64,000 bases of DNA from Luteimonas rhizosphaericola (GCF_029888045.1 NZ_JARXRN010000021.1:44845-108844); one strand, 5' to 3'. Shown: positions 8,208 through 17,264, counted from the first letter of the stretch. Numbers and translations are program-made. The notes: generated by a model from the sequence alone, not told the origin.

Positions 8208-9248
8208 ATGAGCGTCTCCCCCCGCCCGCCGCCGCGCGAACTGCCCGAGGCGCAGCGCCACGCGTTGCACCGCGCGGAGCGGCTGTGCGGGTGGACGCTG
8301 CTGTGGATGTCGCTGGTGTCGGTCTTGATGTTCCTGGCCATGGGCGGCTCGCAGGCGATGAAGACCGCGCTGATCGAGGACGTGCTGAGCCTGCTGCCGT
8401 CGGTCGCGTTCCTCGTCGCCAGCCGGTTCCGGCGCAAGGGCGTGGATGCCGAATACATCACCGGCCGCGAACGCGCGTTCGACACCAATTTCCTGATCTC
8501 CGCGGTCGCGCTCACCGGCGTGGGGCTGGCGCTGGTGTACGAAGGCCTGCATACGCTGTTCACCGCCACGCGCCCGGTGGTGGGCAGCGTGGTGATCGCC
8601 GGGCACGTGGTGTGGCAGGGCTGGATCATGATGGCGGCGCTGGCGGTCTCCGCGATTCCGCCCGTCATCCTTGGACGCAAGAAGCTGGCACTGGCCAAGG
8701 CGCTCTCGCTCAAGCCGTTGCACACCGATGCGGACGTCGGCAAGGCCGACTGGATGACCGCCGCAGCGGGCATCGTCGGCGTCGCCGGCATCGGCCTGGG
8801 CTGGTGGTGGGCGGACGCGGTGGCCGCACTGGTGATCGCCGGCAGCATCCTGCACGACGGCGCCAGCAACCTCCGCGACGCGGTGCGCGACCTGCACGAT
8901 GCACGTCCGCAGAAGCTCGACCGCAGCGAACCCGACCCGCTGCCGGCACGCCTGTGCCGCGAAATCGCCGCGCTGCCGTGGATGGAGGGTTGTGGCGTTC
9001 GCGTGCACGAGGAAGGCTTCCATCTCTCGGGCATCGTGCTGATCGGCAACCGCACCCTGACCGCGGCCCAGGTGGAGGAAGTGCGCGCGATCGCGCACGC
9101 GCTGGACTGGCGGTTCGACCAGATCGACGTGTCGCTGTCGGGCGGGGTTCCCGACCGGCCCGTCGCAGAGGCCGCCTCCCGAGCGGACAGCGCCCCCACG
9201 GCGTCGCCCGTGGCCACCGCGCAGGGCCCGCGCAGGCGCACTGCGTGA
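8208..9248 (+). CDS. cation diffusion facilitator (CDF) family transporter
   Basis: 346 residues from ATG 8208 (GGAG upstream). The membrane part has about six helices. The helix-5 region (ADVGKADWMTAAAGIVGVAG) and helix 6 (WWWADAVAALVIAGSIL) match CDF proteins, which exchange divalent metals or other cations for protons. A cytoplasmic C-terminal domain of about 80 residues follows, with a disordered tail. The second-helix metal site is not canonical: IEDVLSLLPS replaces the usual HMLTD-like motif. Substrate is therefore uncertain. It is downstream of the small solute-binding-like lipoprotein. Confidence 0.82.
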   Translation: MSVSPRPPPRELPEAQRHALHRAERLCGWTLLWMSLVSVLMFLAMGGSQAMKTALIEDVLSLLPSVAFLVASRFRRKGVDAEYITGRERAFDTNFLISAVALTGVGLALVYEGLHTLFTATRPVVGSVVIAGHVVWQGWIMMAALAVSAIPPVILGRKKLALAKALSLKPLHTDADVGKADWMTAAAGIVGVAGIGLGWWWADAVAALVIAGSILHDGASNLRDAVRDLHDARPQKLDRSEPDPLPARLCREIAALPWMEGCGVRVHEEGFHLSGIVLIGNRTLTAAQVEEVRAIAHALDWRFDQIDVSLSGGVPDRPVAEAASRADSAPTASPVATAQGPRRRTA

Positions 9249-9285
9249 CGCGTTGCAGCCTCGCTCCCGGCCGACATCGCGCGGG

Positions 9286-9308
9286 TTTTCACCACGTCGC
9301 GACAAACC
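9286..9308 (+). promoter_or_regulatory. possible shared upstream motif, copy 2
   Basis: ttttcaccacgtcgcgacaa, 140 bases before the RsbRD kinase gene and closely like 6268-6290. If it is a promoter, the kinase would have a leader of more than 100 bases. Only two convincing copies are seen. Confidence 0.3.
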
Positions 9309-9448
9309 CGAACGGTGCCTCCTGGCGCCCTGTTCGGCTAACGATTCCACCACGGCTCCCTTGGCAAGGTGAACAACCTGAACGGGCCAGCGCTTCCCCC
9401 GACGATACCCGGACACGTACAAGCTGCCCCAGTCAAAGGGACCCTTGC

Positions 9449-10573
9449 ATGGACCAGAGCCTCGCGGATTTTCTCGAACACAACGCCGAAACCGTCATCT
9501 CCGACGCCGTGGAGTTCGCCCGCACCATCGACGTCGGGCGCACCCTGGACGACGTCACCCTGCGCGACCACCTGCCCGAGATCATCTCTACCGTCGTGGC
9601 CGATCTGCGCCGGCCCCAGACCCGGCGCGAGGAGATCGAAAAATCCGAAGGCCGGGCCGTCCCGGCCGCAGGTGCACCGATATCCGCGGCCGGCACCCAC
9701 GCCCTGCACCGTGCCCTGAGCGGCTACAGCATCTCGAACCTGGTGGCCGAGTACCGCGCCCTGCGCGCGTCGGTGCTGCGCAAGTGGATGGAAGTGCCCG
9801 AACGCGCCGCGCGCGGGCCGGGCGAGATCACGCGCTTCAACGAGGCCATCGACGAAGCGATCACCGAATCCGTGCGCCACTACGCCGACGAAGTCGAGCG
9901 CTGGCGCAACCTGTTCCTCGGTGTGCTGGGCCACGACCTGCGCAGTCCGCTCACCGCCATCCTGCTCACGTCCGAGAGCATCGCCCGCAGCGTGGCCGGG
10001 CAGCCGGTGGAGCGCGCAGCCCAGCGCCTGGTGCGCAGCACCGAGCACATGTGCGACCTGCTGGACAAGCTGCTGGTCTACAACCGCGCGCAGATGGGCA
10101 TCGCCTTCGAGATCCGCCGCGAACCCGTCGACCTGGGCGTCGCCTGTGCCGAGGAGATCGAACACCTGCGCTCGTCGTTCCCGATGGCAAGCATCCGCTT
10201 CGACGCCGAGGGCGACCTGCAGGGCCGCTTCGATGCCGCCCGCATCCGCGAGGTGCTCGACAACCTGGTGGTGAACGCCGACAAGTACGGCACGCGCGGG
10301 GGGGAGATCCAGGTGCGGCTGCGCGGGGACGGCGGGAAGGTGCACCTGTCGGTGCGCAACGCCGGGCAGCCGATCCCGCGCGAGAAGCTCGAGGTGCTGT
10401 TCGAACCGCTGATCCGCGGCGCGGTGGTCGCCTCCAGCGACGAGGAGGAACGCACCAGCCTGGGCCTCGGCCTGTTCATCGTGAGCGAGATCGTCAAGGC
10501 GCACGGGGGCCGCATCACCGCCGAATCGGACGACGGATTCACCGCGTTCCACATCGAACTGCCGCGCCACTGA
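9449..10573 (+). CDS. sensor histidine kinase with RsbRD-type N-terminal domain (paralogue A)
   Basis: 374 residues; Shine-Dalgarno aaaggg before ATG 9449. Residues 1-150 form an all-helical domain of the RsbRD_N type, known from stressosome-associated sensors: ADFLEHNAETVISDAVEFAR, then LVAEYRALRASVLRKW. The HisKA domain has His162 in VLGHDLRSPLTA. The HATPase domain has the N box (DNLVVNADKYG) and the G box GLGLFIVSEI. There are no membrane segments. A close paralogue lies at 12310-13431 with a DUF2254 gene between them. No receiver gene lies beside it. Confidence 0.9.
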   Translation: MDQSLADFLEHNAETVISDAVEFARTIDVGRTLDDVTLRDHLPEIISTVVADLRRPQTRREEIEKSEGRAVPAAGAPISAAGTHALHRALSGYSISNLVAEYRALRASVLRKWMEVPERAARGPGEITRFNEAIDEAITESVRHYADEVERWRNLFLGVLGHDLRSPLTAILLTSESIARSVAGQPVERAAQRLVRSTEHMCDLLDKLLVYNRAQMGIAFEIRREPVDLGVACAEEIEHLRSSFPMASIRFDAEGDLQGRFDAARIREVLDNLVVNADKYGTRGGEIQVRLRGDGGKVHLSVRNAGQPIPREKLEVLFEPLIRGAVVASSDEEERTSLGLGLFIVSEIVKAHGGRITAESDDGFTAFHIELPRH

Positions 10574-10806
10574 CGAGCGCGGGGCCGCGCCGCTCCCGGA
10601 TCGGCTTGCCGGGCACGACGACATGCGTGCCCTGGCGACCGCATACGGGTTGGCCCATGCGGGGCGTATCACCCCTCACGCCATCATTTCGAACAGCACC
10701 ATCTCGCCGCGCCGCACCGCGCCGTCGTCGCCTTCCCGGGCGCCGATCGCCTGCGTGCGCCCGAACGCGGTTCCGCCACAGCGGTTCGTGGGATCCCGAC
10801 CCCAGA

Positions 10807-12135
10807 CTAGGCACCGGTCGTGTCGTCCCCCGCGATCGCACCGGCCAGCTGCGCCTCGATCCGCCGACGTGCATCGCTGTCGGGGGCCGTCCGGCGCGCC
10901 ACCTCCGCGACCACGGCGCGCCTGGCATCGAGCAACCGGTGTCGCGCGGGGGACGTGGTCCCGCCGCGCACCTCGTCGAGCGCCCGCAGCAGGCGCAGCA
11001 GCACGGTGGTATTGCCGTGCGCATTCTCGAGGATCTGGTCGAACGCCAGCGCCAGCAGGCGATCGAACCCCGGGCCGGCGGGCAGCACGCGCAGTCCCTG
11101 CGCGTCGCGCAGCGGCCGGGGTCGGACGCGGCGTCCGGCCAGGCGCCGCAACAGCAGCGACAGATAGTCCAGGCTGGTGACCGCGGTGGTGCTGTCGTTG
11201 ATGGCGGGAGACAGCGCCTTCAGGGCCACGTCGACCAGCTGGCGGATGCCGAAGGCCACGTCCTGTTCGATGGTGCGGTAGGAATCGATGGCATACATCC
11301 CGGCCAGGCGATGCAAGTCCCCGACCCCGGGCGCTCGCGCCGTGCCGATGCTCGCGATCGGCAGGTCGGGGCTGGCGAAGTCGCCGAGGCTGGCCTCCAT
11401 CCGCACCACCACGTCGCGTTCGCGGGCGAACGCCAGCAGGGCCTCGTAGTCCACCCGCTCGATGTAGCCCATCTGCGACGCGGTGACCGGATGCCAGTGC
11501 AGCCCGTCGCCGGCCTCGTGTGCGGGCACGGCGTCGTCGCCCTCGAGCGGGTCGGGAAACAGCGCGTCGATGGTGCACAGGGTGTCGGCGGCAATGCCGT
11601 GGGCGATCGCGCCCGACTGGATCGATGCCGCCACGTGGTGGATGAAGAACACCAGGAACGCCACCGCCACCAGCGCCAGCCCCAGGCCCGAGGTCACCGC
11701 CACCTGCGGAACGAAGCCCTCGCCTTCGCTGCCGGTGATCGTGCGCATCACGCACAGGCAGTAGGCGAACACGCCGAGGAACACGCCGAGCACGACCTGG
11801 TTCCCCCGGTCGCGCATGAAGTTGCGCAGCACACGCGAGGTGTACTGCGTCGAAGCCTGCGCGAGCGCGACGATGGTGATCGAGAACACGACGCCGGCCA
11901 CCGTGATCATCGAGCCTGCGATCGTGGCCATCAGTTCGCGGGCCCCGTCGGCACCGACCGCCCACAGCGCCTCCCCGCGCTGGCCGGCCCCGCTTCCCGA
12001 CTGCCGGTCGAGCGTCACCAGCCCGACGGCCAGGCCGATCGACGCCAGCACGATGCAGCCGGGCAGGAACCAGAAGCTCGACCGCAGGCTCACGGCGAGC
12101 TTGCCCAGCGCCCCGCTCGAAATCCGGTCGGCCAT
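10807..12135 (-). CDS. DUF2254 family integral membrane protein
   Basis: 442 residues. Four membrane segments lie in the first 180: SSFWFLPGCIVLASIGLAVG, MITVAGVVFSITIVALAQAS, VVLGVFLGVFAYCLCVM and LALVAVAFLVFFIHHVA. A long soluble domain follows, with conserved stretches typical of DUF2254 (IEQDVAFGIRQLVDVALKAL, SPAINDSTTA). The biochemical role is unknown. It sits between two paralogous histidine kinases, transcribed against both, and divergent from the second, which suggests a link to stress sensing. This link is inferred. Confidence 0.88.
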   Translation of the reverse strand: MADRISSGALGKLAVSLRSSFWFLPGCIVLASIGLAVGLVTLDRQSGSGAGQRGEALWAVGADGARELMATIAGSMITVAGVVFSITIVALAQASTQYTSRVLRNFMRDRGNQVVLGVFLGVFAYCLCVMRTITGSEGEGFVPQVAVTSGLGLALVAVAFLVFFIHHVAASIQSGAIAHGIAADTLCTIDALFPDPLEGDDAVPAHEAGDGLHWHPVTASQMGYIERVDYEALLAFARERDVVVRMEASLGDFASPDLPIASIGTARAPGVGDLHRLAGMYAIDSYRTIEQDVAFGIRQLVDVALKALSPAINDSTTAVTSLDYLSLLLRRLAGRRVRPRPLRDAQGLRVLPAGPGFDRLLALAFDQILENAHGNTTVLLRLLRALDEVRGGTTSPARHRLLDARRAVVAEVARRTAPDSDARRRIEAQLAGAIAGDDTTGA

Positions 12136-12309
12136 GCTTCGCCCCTGTGAGACGGCGAAGTGTGGTCCGGTCCGCGTGGAGGGCGCGAGAACGGTCGCGC
12201 CGCTCGCCGCGTGGACGGGAATGCGCCGCCGTTACGGGAGGGTGACGGGAGGCGCGCCCACAGGGGCGTAGCATCGACCCCGGGGGATCCCCACACAGGG
12301 GGACACGAC

Positions 12310-13431
12310 ATGGACAGCACGCTGGCGGACTTCATCGAGGAGAACGCCGAGATGGTCGTCGAGCAGGCCATCGCCTTCGCGCGCACCGTCGACGTGGGAC
12401 GGCCGCTGGATGAAGCCACCCTGCGCGACCACCTGCCGCAGATCATCGAGACCGTCGTGCAGGACCTGCGCACGCCGCAGACACGCGCGCAGGAGATCGA
12501 GAAATCCGAGGGCCGTACCCAGGGCGGCCCGGACCAGGCCATGTCCGCGGCCGGCACCCACGCCCTGCACCGCGCGCGCAGCGGCTACAGCATCGCCGAC
12601 CTGGTGGCCGAGTATCGCGCCCTGCGGGCGTCCGTGCTGCGCGGCTGGGCCGATGCGCCCGACCGCTTCGCACGCTCGACCGCCGAGATCGCGCGCTTCA
12701 ACGAGGCCATCGACGAGGCCATCGCCGATTCGGTCAGCCACTATGCGAGCGAAACCGAACGCTGGCGCAACCTGTTCCTCGGCGTGCTGGGCCACGACCT
12801 GCGCAGCCCGCTGACCGCGATCCTGATCACATCGGAAATGATCGGGCGGATGGCGGCCGGCGAGCCGATCGCGCGGGCGGCGCAGCGCCTCCTGCGCAGC
12901 GGGGAGCACATGCGCGACCTGCTCGACAAGCTGCTGGTGTACAACCGCACGCAGATGGGCATCGGCTTCGAAATCCGCCGCGAGCAGACCGACCTCGCGG
13001 ACGACTGCGCCGAGGAGATCGAGCTGTTGCGGGACTCCATGCCCCTGGCGCGGATCCGCTACCAGGCCGACGGCCCGGTGCGCGGACTGTTCGATGCGAG
13101 CCGCGTGCGCGAGGCGCTGGCCAACCTGGTGGTGAATGCCCACAAGTACGGGACTGCCGACTGCACGATCGACGTCGAACTGCGCACCCGGGGCGACGAC
13201 GCGCAACTGGCGGTGCGCAATCCCGGGGCTCCGATCCCGCCTGAGACGCTGGAACGGCTGTTCGAGCCGCTCAAGCGGGGCGGCGTGGCCGCCTGCGACC
13301 AGGCCGAGCGCGCGAGCCTGGGGCTGGGCCTGTTCATCGTGAGCGAGATCGCCAAGGCGCACGGGGGCAGCATCCAGGCCGACTCGCGCGACGGATCGAC
13401 CACCTTCCACCTGCAGCTGCCGCGCGCCTGA
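12310..13431 (+). CDS. sensor histidine kinase with RsbRD-type N-terminal domain (paralogue B)
   Basis: 373 residues, Shine-Dalgarno aggggga. It matches paralogue A (9449-10573) along its whole length: the same all-helical sensor domain (ADFIEENAEMVVEQAIAFAR), identical core strings (EYRALRASVLR, RWRNLFLGVLGHDLRSPLTA) with His162, and the same G box (GLGLFIVSEI). The paralogues differ most at residues 66-80 and in the linker of the ATP-binding domain. They are a clear duplication. It is divergent from DUF2254 across a 174-base gap. Partner regulator unknown. Confidence 0.9.
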   Translation: MDSTLADFIEENAEMVVEQAIAFARTVDVGRPLDEATLRDHLPQIIETVVQDLRTPQTRAQEIEKSEGRTQGGPDQAMSAAGTHALHRARSGYSIADLVAEYRALRASVLRGWADAPDRFARSTAEIARFNEAIDEAIADSVSHYASETERWRNLFLGVLGHDLRSPLTAILITSEMIGRMAAGEPIARAAQRLLRSGEHMRDLLDKLLVYNRTQMGIGFEIRREQTDLADDCAEEIELLRDSMPLARIRYQADGPVRGLFDASRVREALANLVVNAHKYGTADCTIDVELRTRGDDAQLAVRNPGAPIPPETLERLFEPLKRGGVAACDQAERASLGLGLFIVSEIAKAHGGSIQADSRDGSTTFHLQLPRA

Positions 13432-13467
13432 TCGGCGCCGATCGCCCGGGCCTCCAGCCCATGCGAG

Positions 13468-13491
13468 CGAGGCCCCGGAACCGGGGCCTCG
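13468..13491. terminator. strong palindromic hairpin after RsbRD kinase B
   Basis: Perfect inverted repeat cgaggccccgg-aa-ccggggcctcg, 37 bases after the kinase stop. It lies in the convergent gap before the DUF892 gene. No T run on either side; it may act in both directions. Confidence 0.45.
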
Positions 13492-13639
13492 ACGTCGCAC
13501 TGGTATCAGGATGTATCGACGGCACGTACACCGGATCGCGAGTGCGCCGGAAACCAGCGGAAGGCCGCGTCGCCCGGCATCGCGCCTGCACTGGATCGTG
13601 CCGGGTGACGCGGACTCCCAGGTCCCGACGCAACCGCGG

Positions 13640-14146
13640 TCAGGCGGCCTTGCTGTCGGCCTGGGCGCGCTCGTTGCCGCCCTGTTCGGCGATCATGGTG
13701 AGCTTCTCGTCGGTGGACTTCTCTTCCTTGAGCGTCTCCAGCAGCAGCCTGAGCGCATCGCGCTGACCCTGCTGCTTGGCGAGTGCAGCCAACGTGCCGT
13801 AGGCCGCGATCTCGTAGTGCTCGACCTTCTGCGCGCCACCGATCAGCGCGGCATCACGCAGCGGGCCCTTCTCGATCGAGTCGATCACATCCTTGCTTTC
13901 CTCGACCAGGCCTTCCATCGCGGCGCACTTGATGCGCTTGAGCTTGATGCCCATCAGTTCGACGATCTGGTCGATGCGCTCGATCTGCCCCTGGGTTTCT
14001 TCCAGGTGGGCCTCGAAGGCCGCAACCAGCTTGGGATTGTCTGCCGCGCGCGCGAGCCGGGGCAGCGCCTTGGACATCTGCTTCTCGGCGCTGTAGGTGT
14101 CCGAAAGCTCGTGGATGAACAGTTCTTCGAAGTTCTTCACTGACAT
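13640..14146 (-). CDS. ferritin-like DUF892 protein (YciE/YciF family)
   Basis: 168 residues from ATG 14146 (GGAG 8 bases upstream). ELFIHELSDTYSAEKQMSKALP at the start, then EAHLEETQGQIERIDQI and KVEHYEIAAYGTLAALA, give the paired E...E/H pattern of a ferritin-like four-helix bundle. These proteins are stress-induced in enterobacteria and may bind a di-metal centre; their reaction is unclear. The reading frame extends further upstream without protein-like sequence. Frequent neighbours of manganese catalases, as here at longer range. Confidence 0.9.
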   Translation of the reverse strand: MSVKNFEELFIHELSDTYSAEKQMSKALPRLARAADNPKLVAAFEAHLEETQGQIERIDQIVELMGIKLKRIKCAAMEGLVEESKDVIDSIEKGPLRDAALIGGAQKVEHYEIAAYGTLAALAKQQGQRDALRLLLETLKEEKSTDEKLTMIAEQGGNERAQADSKAA

Positions 14147-14302
14147 GTCACATGCTCCGTCAAGGTAGTGGGATGCGCTCCGGAGCGCGGAGCGTGGGAT
14201 GACCGGTCCGACGGCGTGGCTCACACGACCGCCGGACCGCAAACGGCAAGTCCCGGCCCGTCGACGGGCCTGGTTGCCGCGTTCACGCGGATAGGCGATC
14301 GA

Positions 14303-14821
14303 TCAGCGGCCGTCGCCGTCGGCGTCGCCCGGCAGGGCCCGCTCCACGCGGTGCCACGCGGCGCGGGTGGCATCGCGCGCGTCGTTCCATTCCAGCCGCG
14401 AGTTGCCGCGGCCGCGCTCGTATTCGGCGCGCAGGTCGCTTTCGGCGGCATCGAAGTCGCGGTCGGCGTAGCGAGCACGTCCTTCGTAGCCGGTGCGATA
14501 CGCGGGCGCGTAGTCCTCGTAGCCGAACTCGGGCTTGCGGTAGGTCTCGGTGCTGTAGTTCTCGCGCCAGTAGGCTTCTTCGACCGTGGGGTTCACGCGT
14601 TCGCCCACCGCCTTGCCGCCGAGGCCACCGGCCACCGCGCCCACCGCAGCGCCGACCACCGTGCCGACCGGTCCGGCCACCGAGCCCACGGCCGCACCCG
14701 CCACGCCGCCGGCGGCGGCGCCTACGCCCGTGCCGACGGGATGCGCGCCGGGCGTGCCGGTGATGGGATCGCGGTTGGCATCATGCTTGTCGAGATGCGT
14801 TTCGTCGTTGTGGTTCGTCAT
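14303..14821 (-). CDS. glycine-zipper protein with charged C-terminus
   Basis: 172 residues from ATG 14821; GGAG lies 7 bases before it, while the ATG two codons earlier is too close to the same signal. The N-terminus is hydrophilic (TNHNDETHLDKHDANRDP). Residues about 28-75 form a glycine zipper (GTGVGAAAGGVAGAAVGSVA and so on), a membrane-associating motif. The rest is rich in Tyr, Arg, Glu and Asp (ENYSTETYRKPEFGYEDYAP). There is no signal peptide. Proteins of this shape are common and uncharacterised in xanthomonads. It may belong with the stress genes around it. Confidence 0.75.
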   Translation of the reverse strand: MTNHNDETHLDKHDANRDPITGTPGAHPVGTGVGAAAGGVAGAAVGSVAGPVGTVVGAAVGAVAGGLGGKAVGERVNPTVEEAYWRENYSTETYRKPEFGYEDYAPAYRTGYEGRARYADRDFDAAESDLRAEYERGRGNSRLEWNDARDATRAAWHRVERALPGDADGDGR

Positions 14822-15010
14822 CGCCATGCTCCATGGAAGGGGGTCGGCCCGAGGCCGGCGCCAAAGGTGCGGCCGGCGGCGTGAGCGAGACGTGTTGCTG
14901 CAGTGCGATCTGCTGAACGCGGATCCGCGCGGATTCAGCTAGATCGAGAACGCTTCATGCAGCCGGTGCACGGAGTGGAGTCGGCGCGCGCGTCGAACCC
15001 TGGCGACCGT

Positions 15011-16585
15011 TCAGCCGAGCCCGGGTGCGTCGTGCCTGGCCGGCTCGACGGCAGGTGCACGGGTCGCGGCGAAGGCCGGATCGCGCTGCGGCTCGAAGCG
15101 CTCCAACTGCGCATAGTGCTGCTCGACCGGCGTCGACAGCGCATCGGTGACGCGCAGCCGGGCGAGGTTCGCTGCAGGGTCGGGCGAGGCGGTCGGCCCA
15201 TGCCGCACCAGGAACACGAACTCGCCGCCCCCGGCCACGTCGGTGGCGCGACTCGTCGCGACGTGCAGCGCATCCCCGGCGTCGAATCCGGCGGCGCGGG
15301 CGCACACCAGCAGGCCGGCGCTCAGGCGTTCGCTGTCGGCGTCCCAGCGCTTGCCCGCACCCGCGTCGAGCGCACGCACGCCGTCGCGGATCCGTTCGCG
15401 CAGTGCGTGATCGGGATGACCGGGATCATCGGGTGTGCGCGCGCGTTCGAGCATCGGCGCCGGATCGTGGAACGGATGGCCGTGCTCGCGCGGCTCGCGC
15501 CGCGTGCGCGCCGGATCGGCGGGATGGCCCGCGTCGGGCGCGGGCTGCCCGGGCCGGGGCGTGAAACGTGGATCGAGACCGAGTTCGAGTTCGCGCATCG
15601 CCGAAGGCAGCACCTCGATCGCCGCGACCGGGGCCGGCGGCGCCGACCCGAGCGGCCCGAGCGGCCCGAGCGGCCGGTCGAGGTTGACCCGCAGCGCCAC
15701 CTGCACCGTCGCCGGATCGACATCGCCGGTCCGCGGAATGCGGTGGTCCTGCTGGAACGCGAGCAACGCGCCCTGCATGTCGAGCCGGTACACGCCGTCG
15801 ATGGTGATCGGGCGATCCCCGGTGGCGCGGTACCCGTCCGCGGCCAGGGCACGCTGGACGGTGGCGATGCGGTCGCTGGTTTCGCCGAGTCTGAGAATCC
15901 CATCTTCCTCGACTGCCCTCGCGCCCAAGTCCCGACGATGTTCCGCCTCGACCGTGAGCCTTCCGCTCGCGAGATCTTCGATGTAGTGCTCGAACTGCCG
16001 GTAGTACCGCGTATCCACTTCAATATGGACGTGCACGCCGGCTGTGCGCGGCAATCCGCGATTTCCCTGCACCCCGAGCGACTGTCCGTACTCGACTGTG
16101 TCTCCGACCCGCACGGAAACCGGATCCAGATGGCGAATACGGGCCACGACCTCGCCGCCTTGGCGGTCGATGATTTCCACCATGCCACCGCTCTGGCGAA
16201 CCATGCTCACGATTCCGCCGACGGGCGCTGGAACGCCGATCTCGCGAGGACGCTTGCCAGGCGGCGGCGCGGGGTCTTCGAGGATGAAGTCCTTGACGAT
16301 CAGCACCTGGTCCGGCTTCAAGGAGCCATAGCGATCGGTGGTCGCATCGATGGTCTCCTGGAATTCTCCGGAGACGAACGCGTACGACCGGTCGCCACCG
16401 CGATATCGCGGCTGCTGATCTTCCGCACCGAACACGGCGCCATCCCGCATGTGGATATGGCGGTTGGCCCGGGGGTGGTGCGTGACGAGGTCTTCGAGAT
16501 CCACGACTGCTTCGTTGACCTGAAGATCCCGAGTTCCCTTCGGCGCGCCCAACTGTTCGACGCGGAACGTCCTGCCGGTCGCCAT
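15011..16585 (-). CDS. probable X-T4SS antibacterial effector: M23-like, PG-binding and XVIPCD domains
   Basis: 524 residues, Shine-Dalgarno aagga. Residues about 113-195 look like an M23 peptidase fold: His152 in RIRHLDPVSV, the GDTVEYGQSLG turn and His185/His187 in VHVHIEV. The usual first zinc motif (HxxxD) is not evident, so activity is uncertain. Residues 228-297 form a peptidoglycan-binding domain 1. After a proline-rich linker, residues about 391-497 match the XVIPCD secretion signal (LRERIRDGVRALDAG, SERLSAGLLV, STPVEQHYAQLE). This domain directs Xanthomonadales type IV secretion effectors through VirD4 into rival bacteria. A lipoprotein gene lies 12 bases upstream. No signal peptide, as expected. 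Confidence 0.85.
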   Translation of the reverse strand: MATGRTFRVEQLGAPKGTRDLQVNEAVVDLEDLVTHHPRANRHIHMRDGAVFGAEDQQPRYRGGDRSYAFVSGEFQETIDATTDRYGSLKPDQVLIVKDFILEDPAPPPGKRPREIGVPAPVGGIVSMVRQSGGMVEIIDRQGGEVVARIRHLDPVSVRVGDTVEYGQSLGVQGNRGLPRTAGVHVHIEVDTRYYRQFEHYIEDLASGRLTVEAEHRRDLGARAVEEDGILRLGETSDRIATVQRALAADGYRATGDRPITIDGVYRLDMQGALLAFQQDHRIPRTGDVDPATVQVALRVNLDRPLGPLGPLGSAPPAPVAAIEVLPSAMRELELGLDPRFTPRPGQPAPDAGHPADPARTRREPREHGHPFHDPAPMLERARTPDDPGHPDHALRERIRDGVRALDAGAGKRWDADSERLSAGLLVCARAAGFDAGDALHVATSRATDVAGGGEFVFLVRHGPTASPDPAANLARLRVTDALSTPVEQHYAQLERFEPQRDPAFAATRAPAVEPARHDAPGLG

Positions 16586-16597
16586 TTCCGTGGTCCT

Positions 16598-17101
16598 TCA
16601 CTCGCAGCGGATGTAGGCCGTCTCTCCAGCTCCGGTCCCGATGACGAGCGTTGGCCCGTCCAGCCTGAATATCACCGGGTCGGCGCCGTCATGCTCGCCG
16701 GTCCCCGGGCTGTAGGCCAACTCGATGCGCCACGTCGGAGGGTGTGTCCCGACGACCTCCACGCGCCGTGCCCGGCTGGTGTTCTCGTACTGACCCATCA
16801 GGTCGGCCTCGATCGACAGGAAGCTTTCGCCGTCGTAGTTGATCGGACAACCGATTTCCCGCTCGACCCATTGACCCCTGATTTCGCTGGGATATTCCAC
16901 CCAGCCTTTCGAACTTTCGGAGGACGGCTCAGCTTCGAGCGTGCGCGGGGTGCGATCGGGCGCCATCCCAACGACAGGGTCCACTGCCGCCGCCGCAGGG
17001 CCGCTGTCCAGCACAGGTTCGCTGCGCGCCTTCGTGTCCTGCTGCGAGCAGGCGGCGGCGATGCACACCGCAAGCGCCAGCCCCGTTCCATGAACGCGCA
17101 T
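16598..17101 (-). CDS. lipoprotein, probable immunity protein for the adjacent effector (X-Tfi type)
   Basis: 167 residues from ATG 17101 (AGGG 9 bases upstream); an ATG at 17110 is the alternative. It starts with a short signal and lipobox (LALAVCIAAAC). The mature part has a disordered stretch (residues about 20-65), then a compact domain with two cysteines (REIGCPINYDG, TAYIRCE at the very end) that could form a disulfide. No catalytic motif is seen. Known X-T4SS immunity proteins are periplasmic lipoproteins encoded beside the effector, which fits its place just upstream in the same operon. The role is inferred from position and export signal. Confidence 0.72.
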   Translation of the reverse strand: MRVHGTGLALAVCIAAACSQQDTKARSEPVLDSGPAAAAVDPVVGMAPDRTPRTLEAEPSSESSKGWVEYPSEIRGQWVEREIGCPINYDGESFLSIEADLMGQYENTSRARRVEVVGTHPPTWRIELAYSPGTGEHDGADPVIFRLDGPTLVIGTGAGETAYIRCE

Positions 17102-17264
17102 CGTCGTCATCCCTGAGTTCGCGTGGTCCGTGGGCCGAATCGTCCCTCCGGGGGAAGGCGGAGTCAAATCCACGCAAGGTCGGCCAGGCGAGACAGGACC
17201 GCATTCACAGCCAGCCCACGGCCATCCGCGCAGGCTGGCGGCATTCGAACCAGGACGCACGCCG

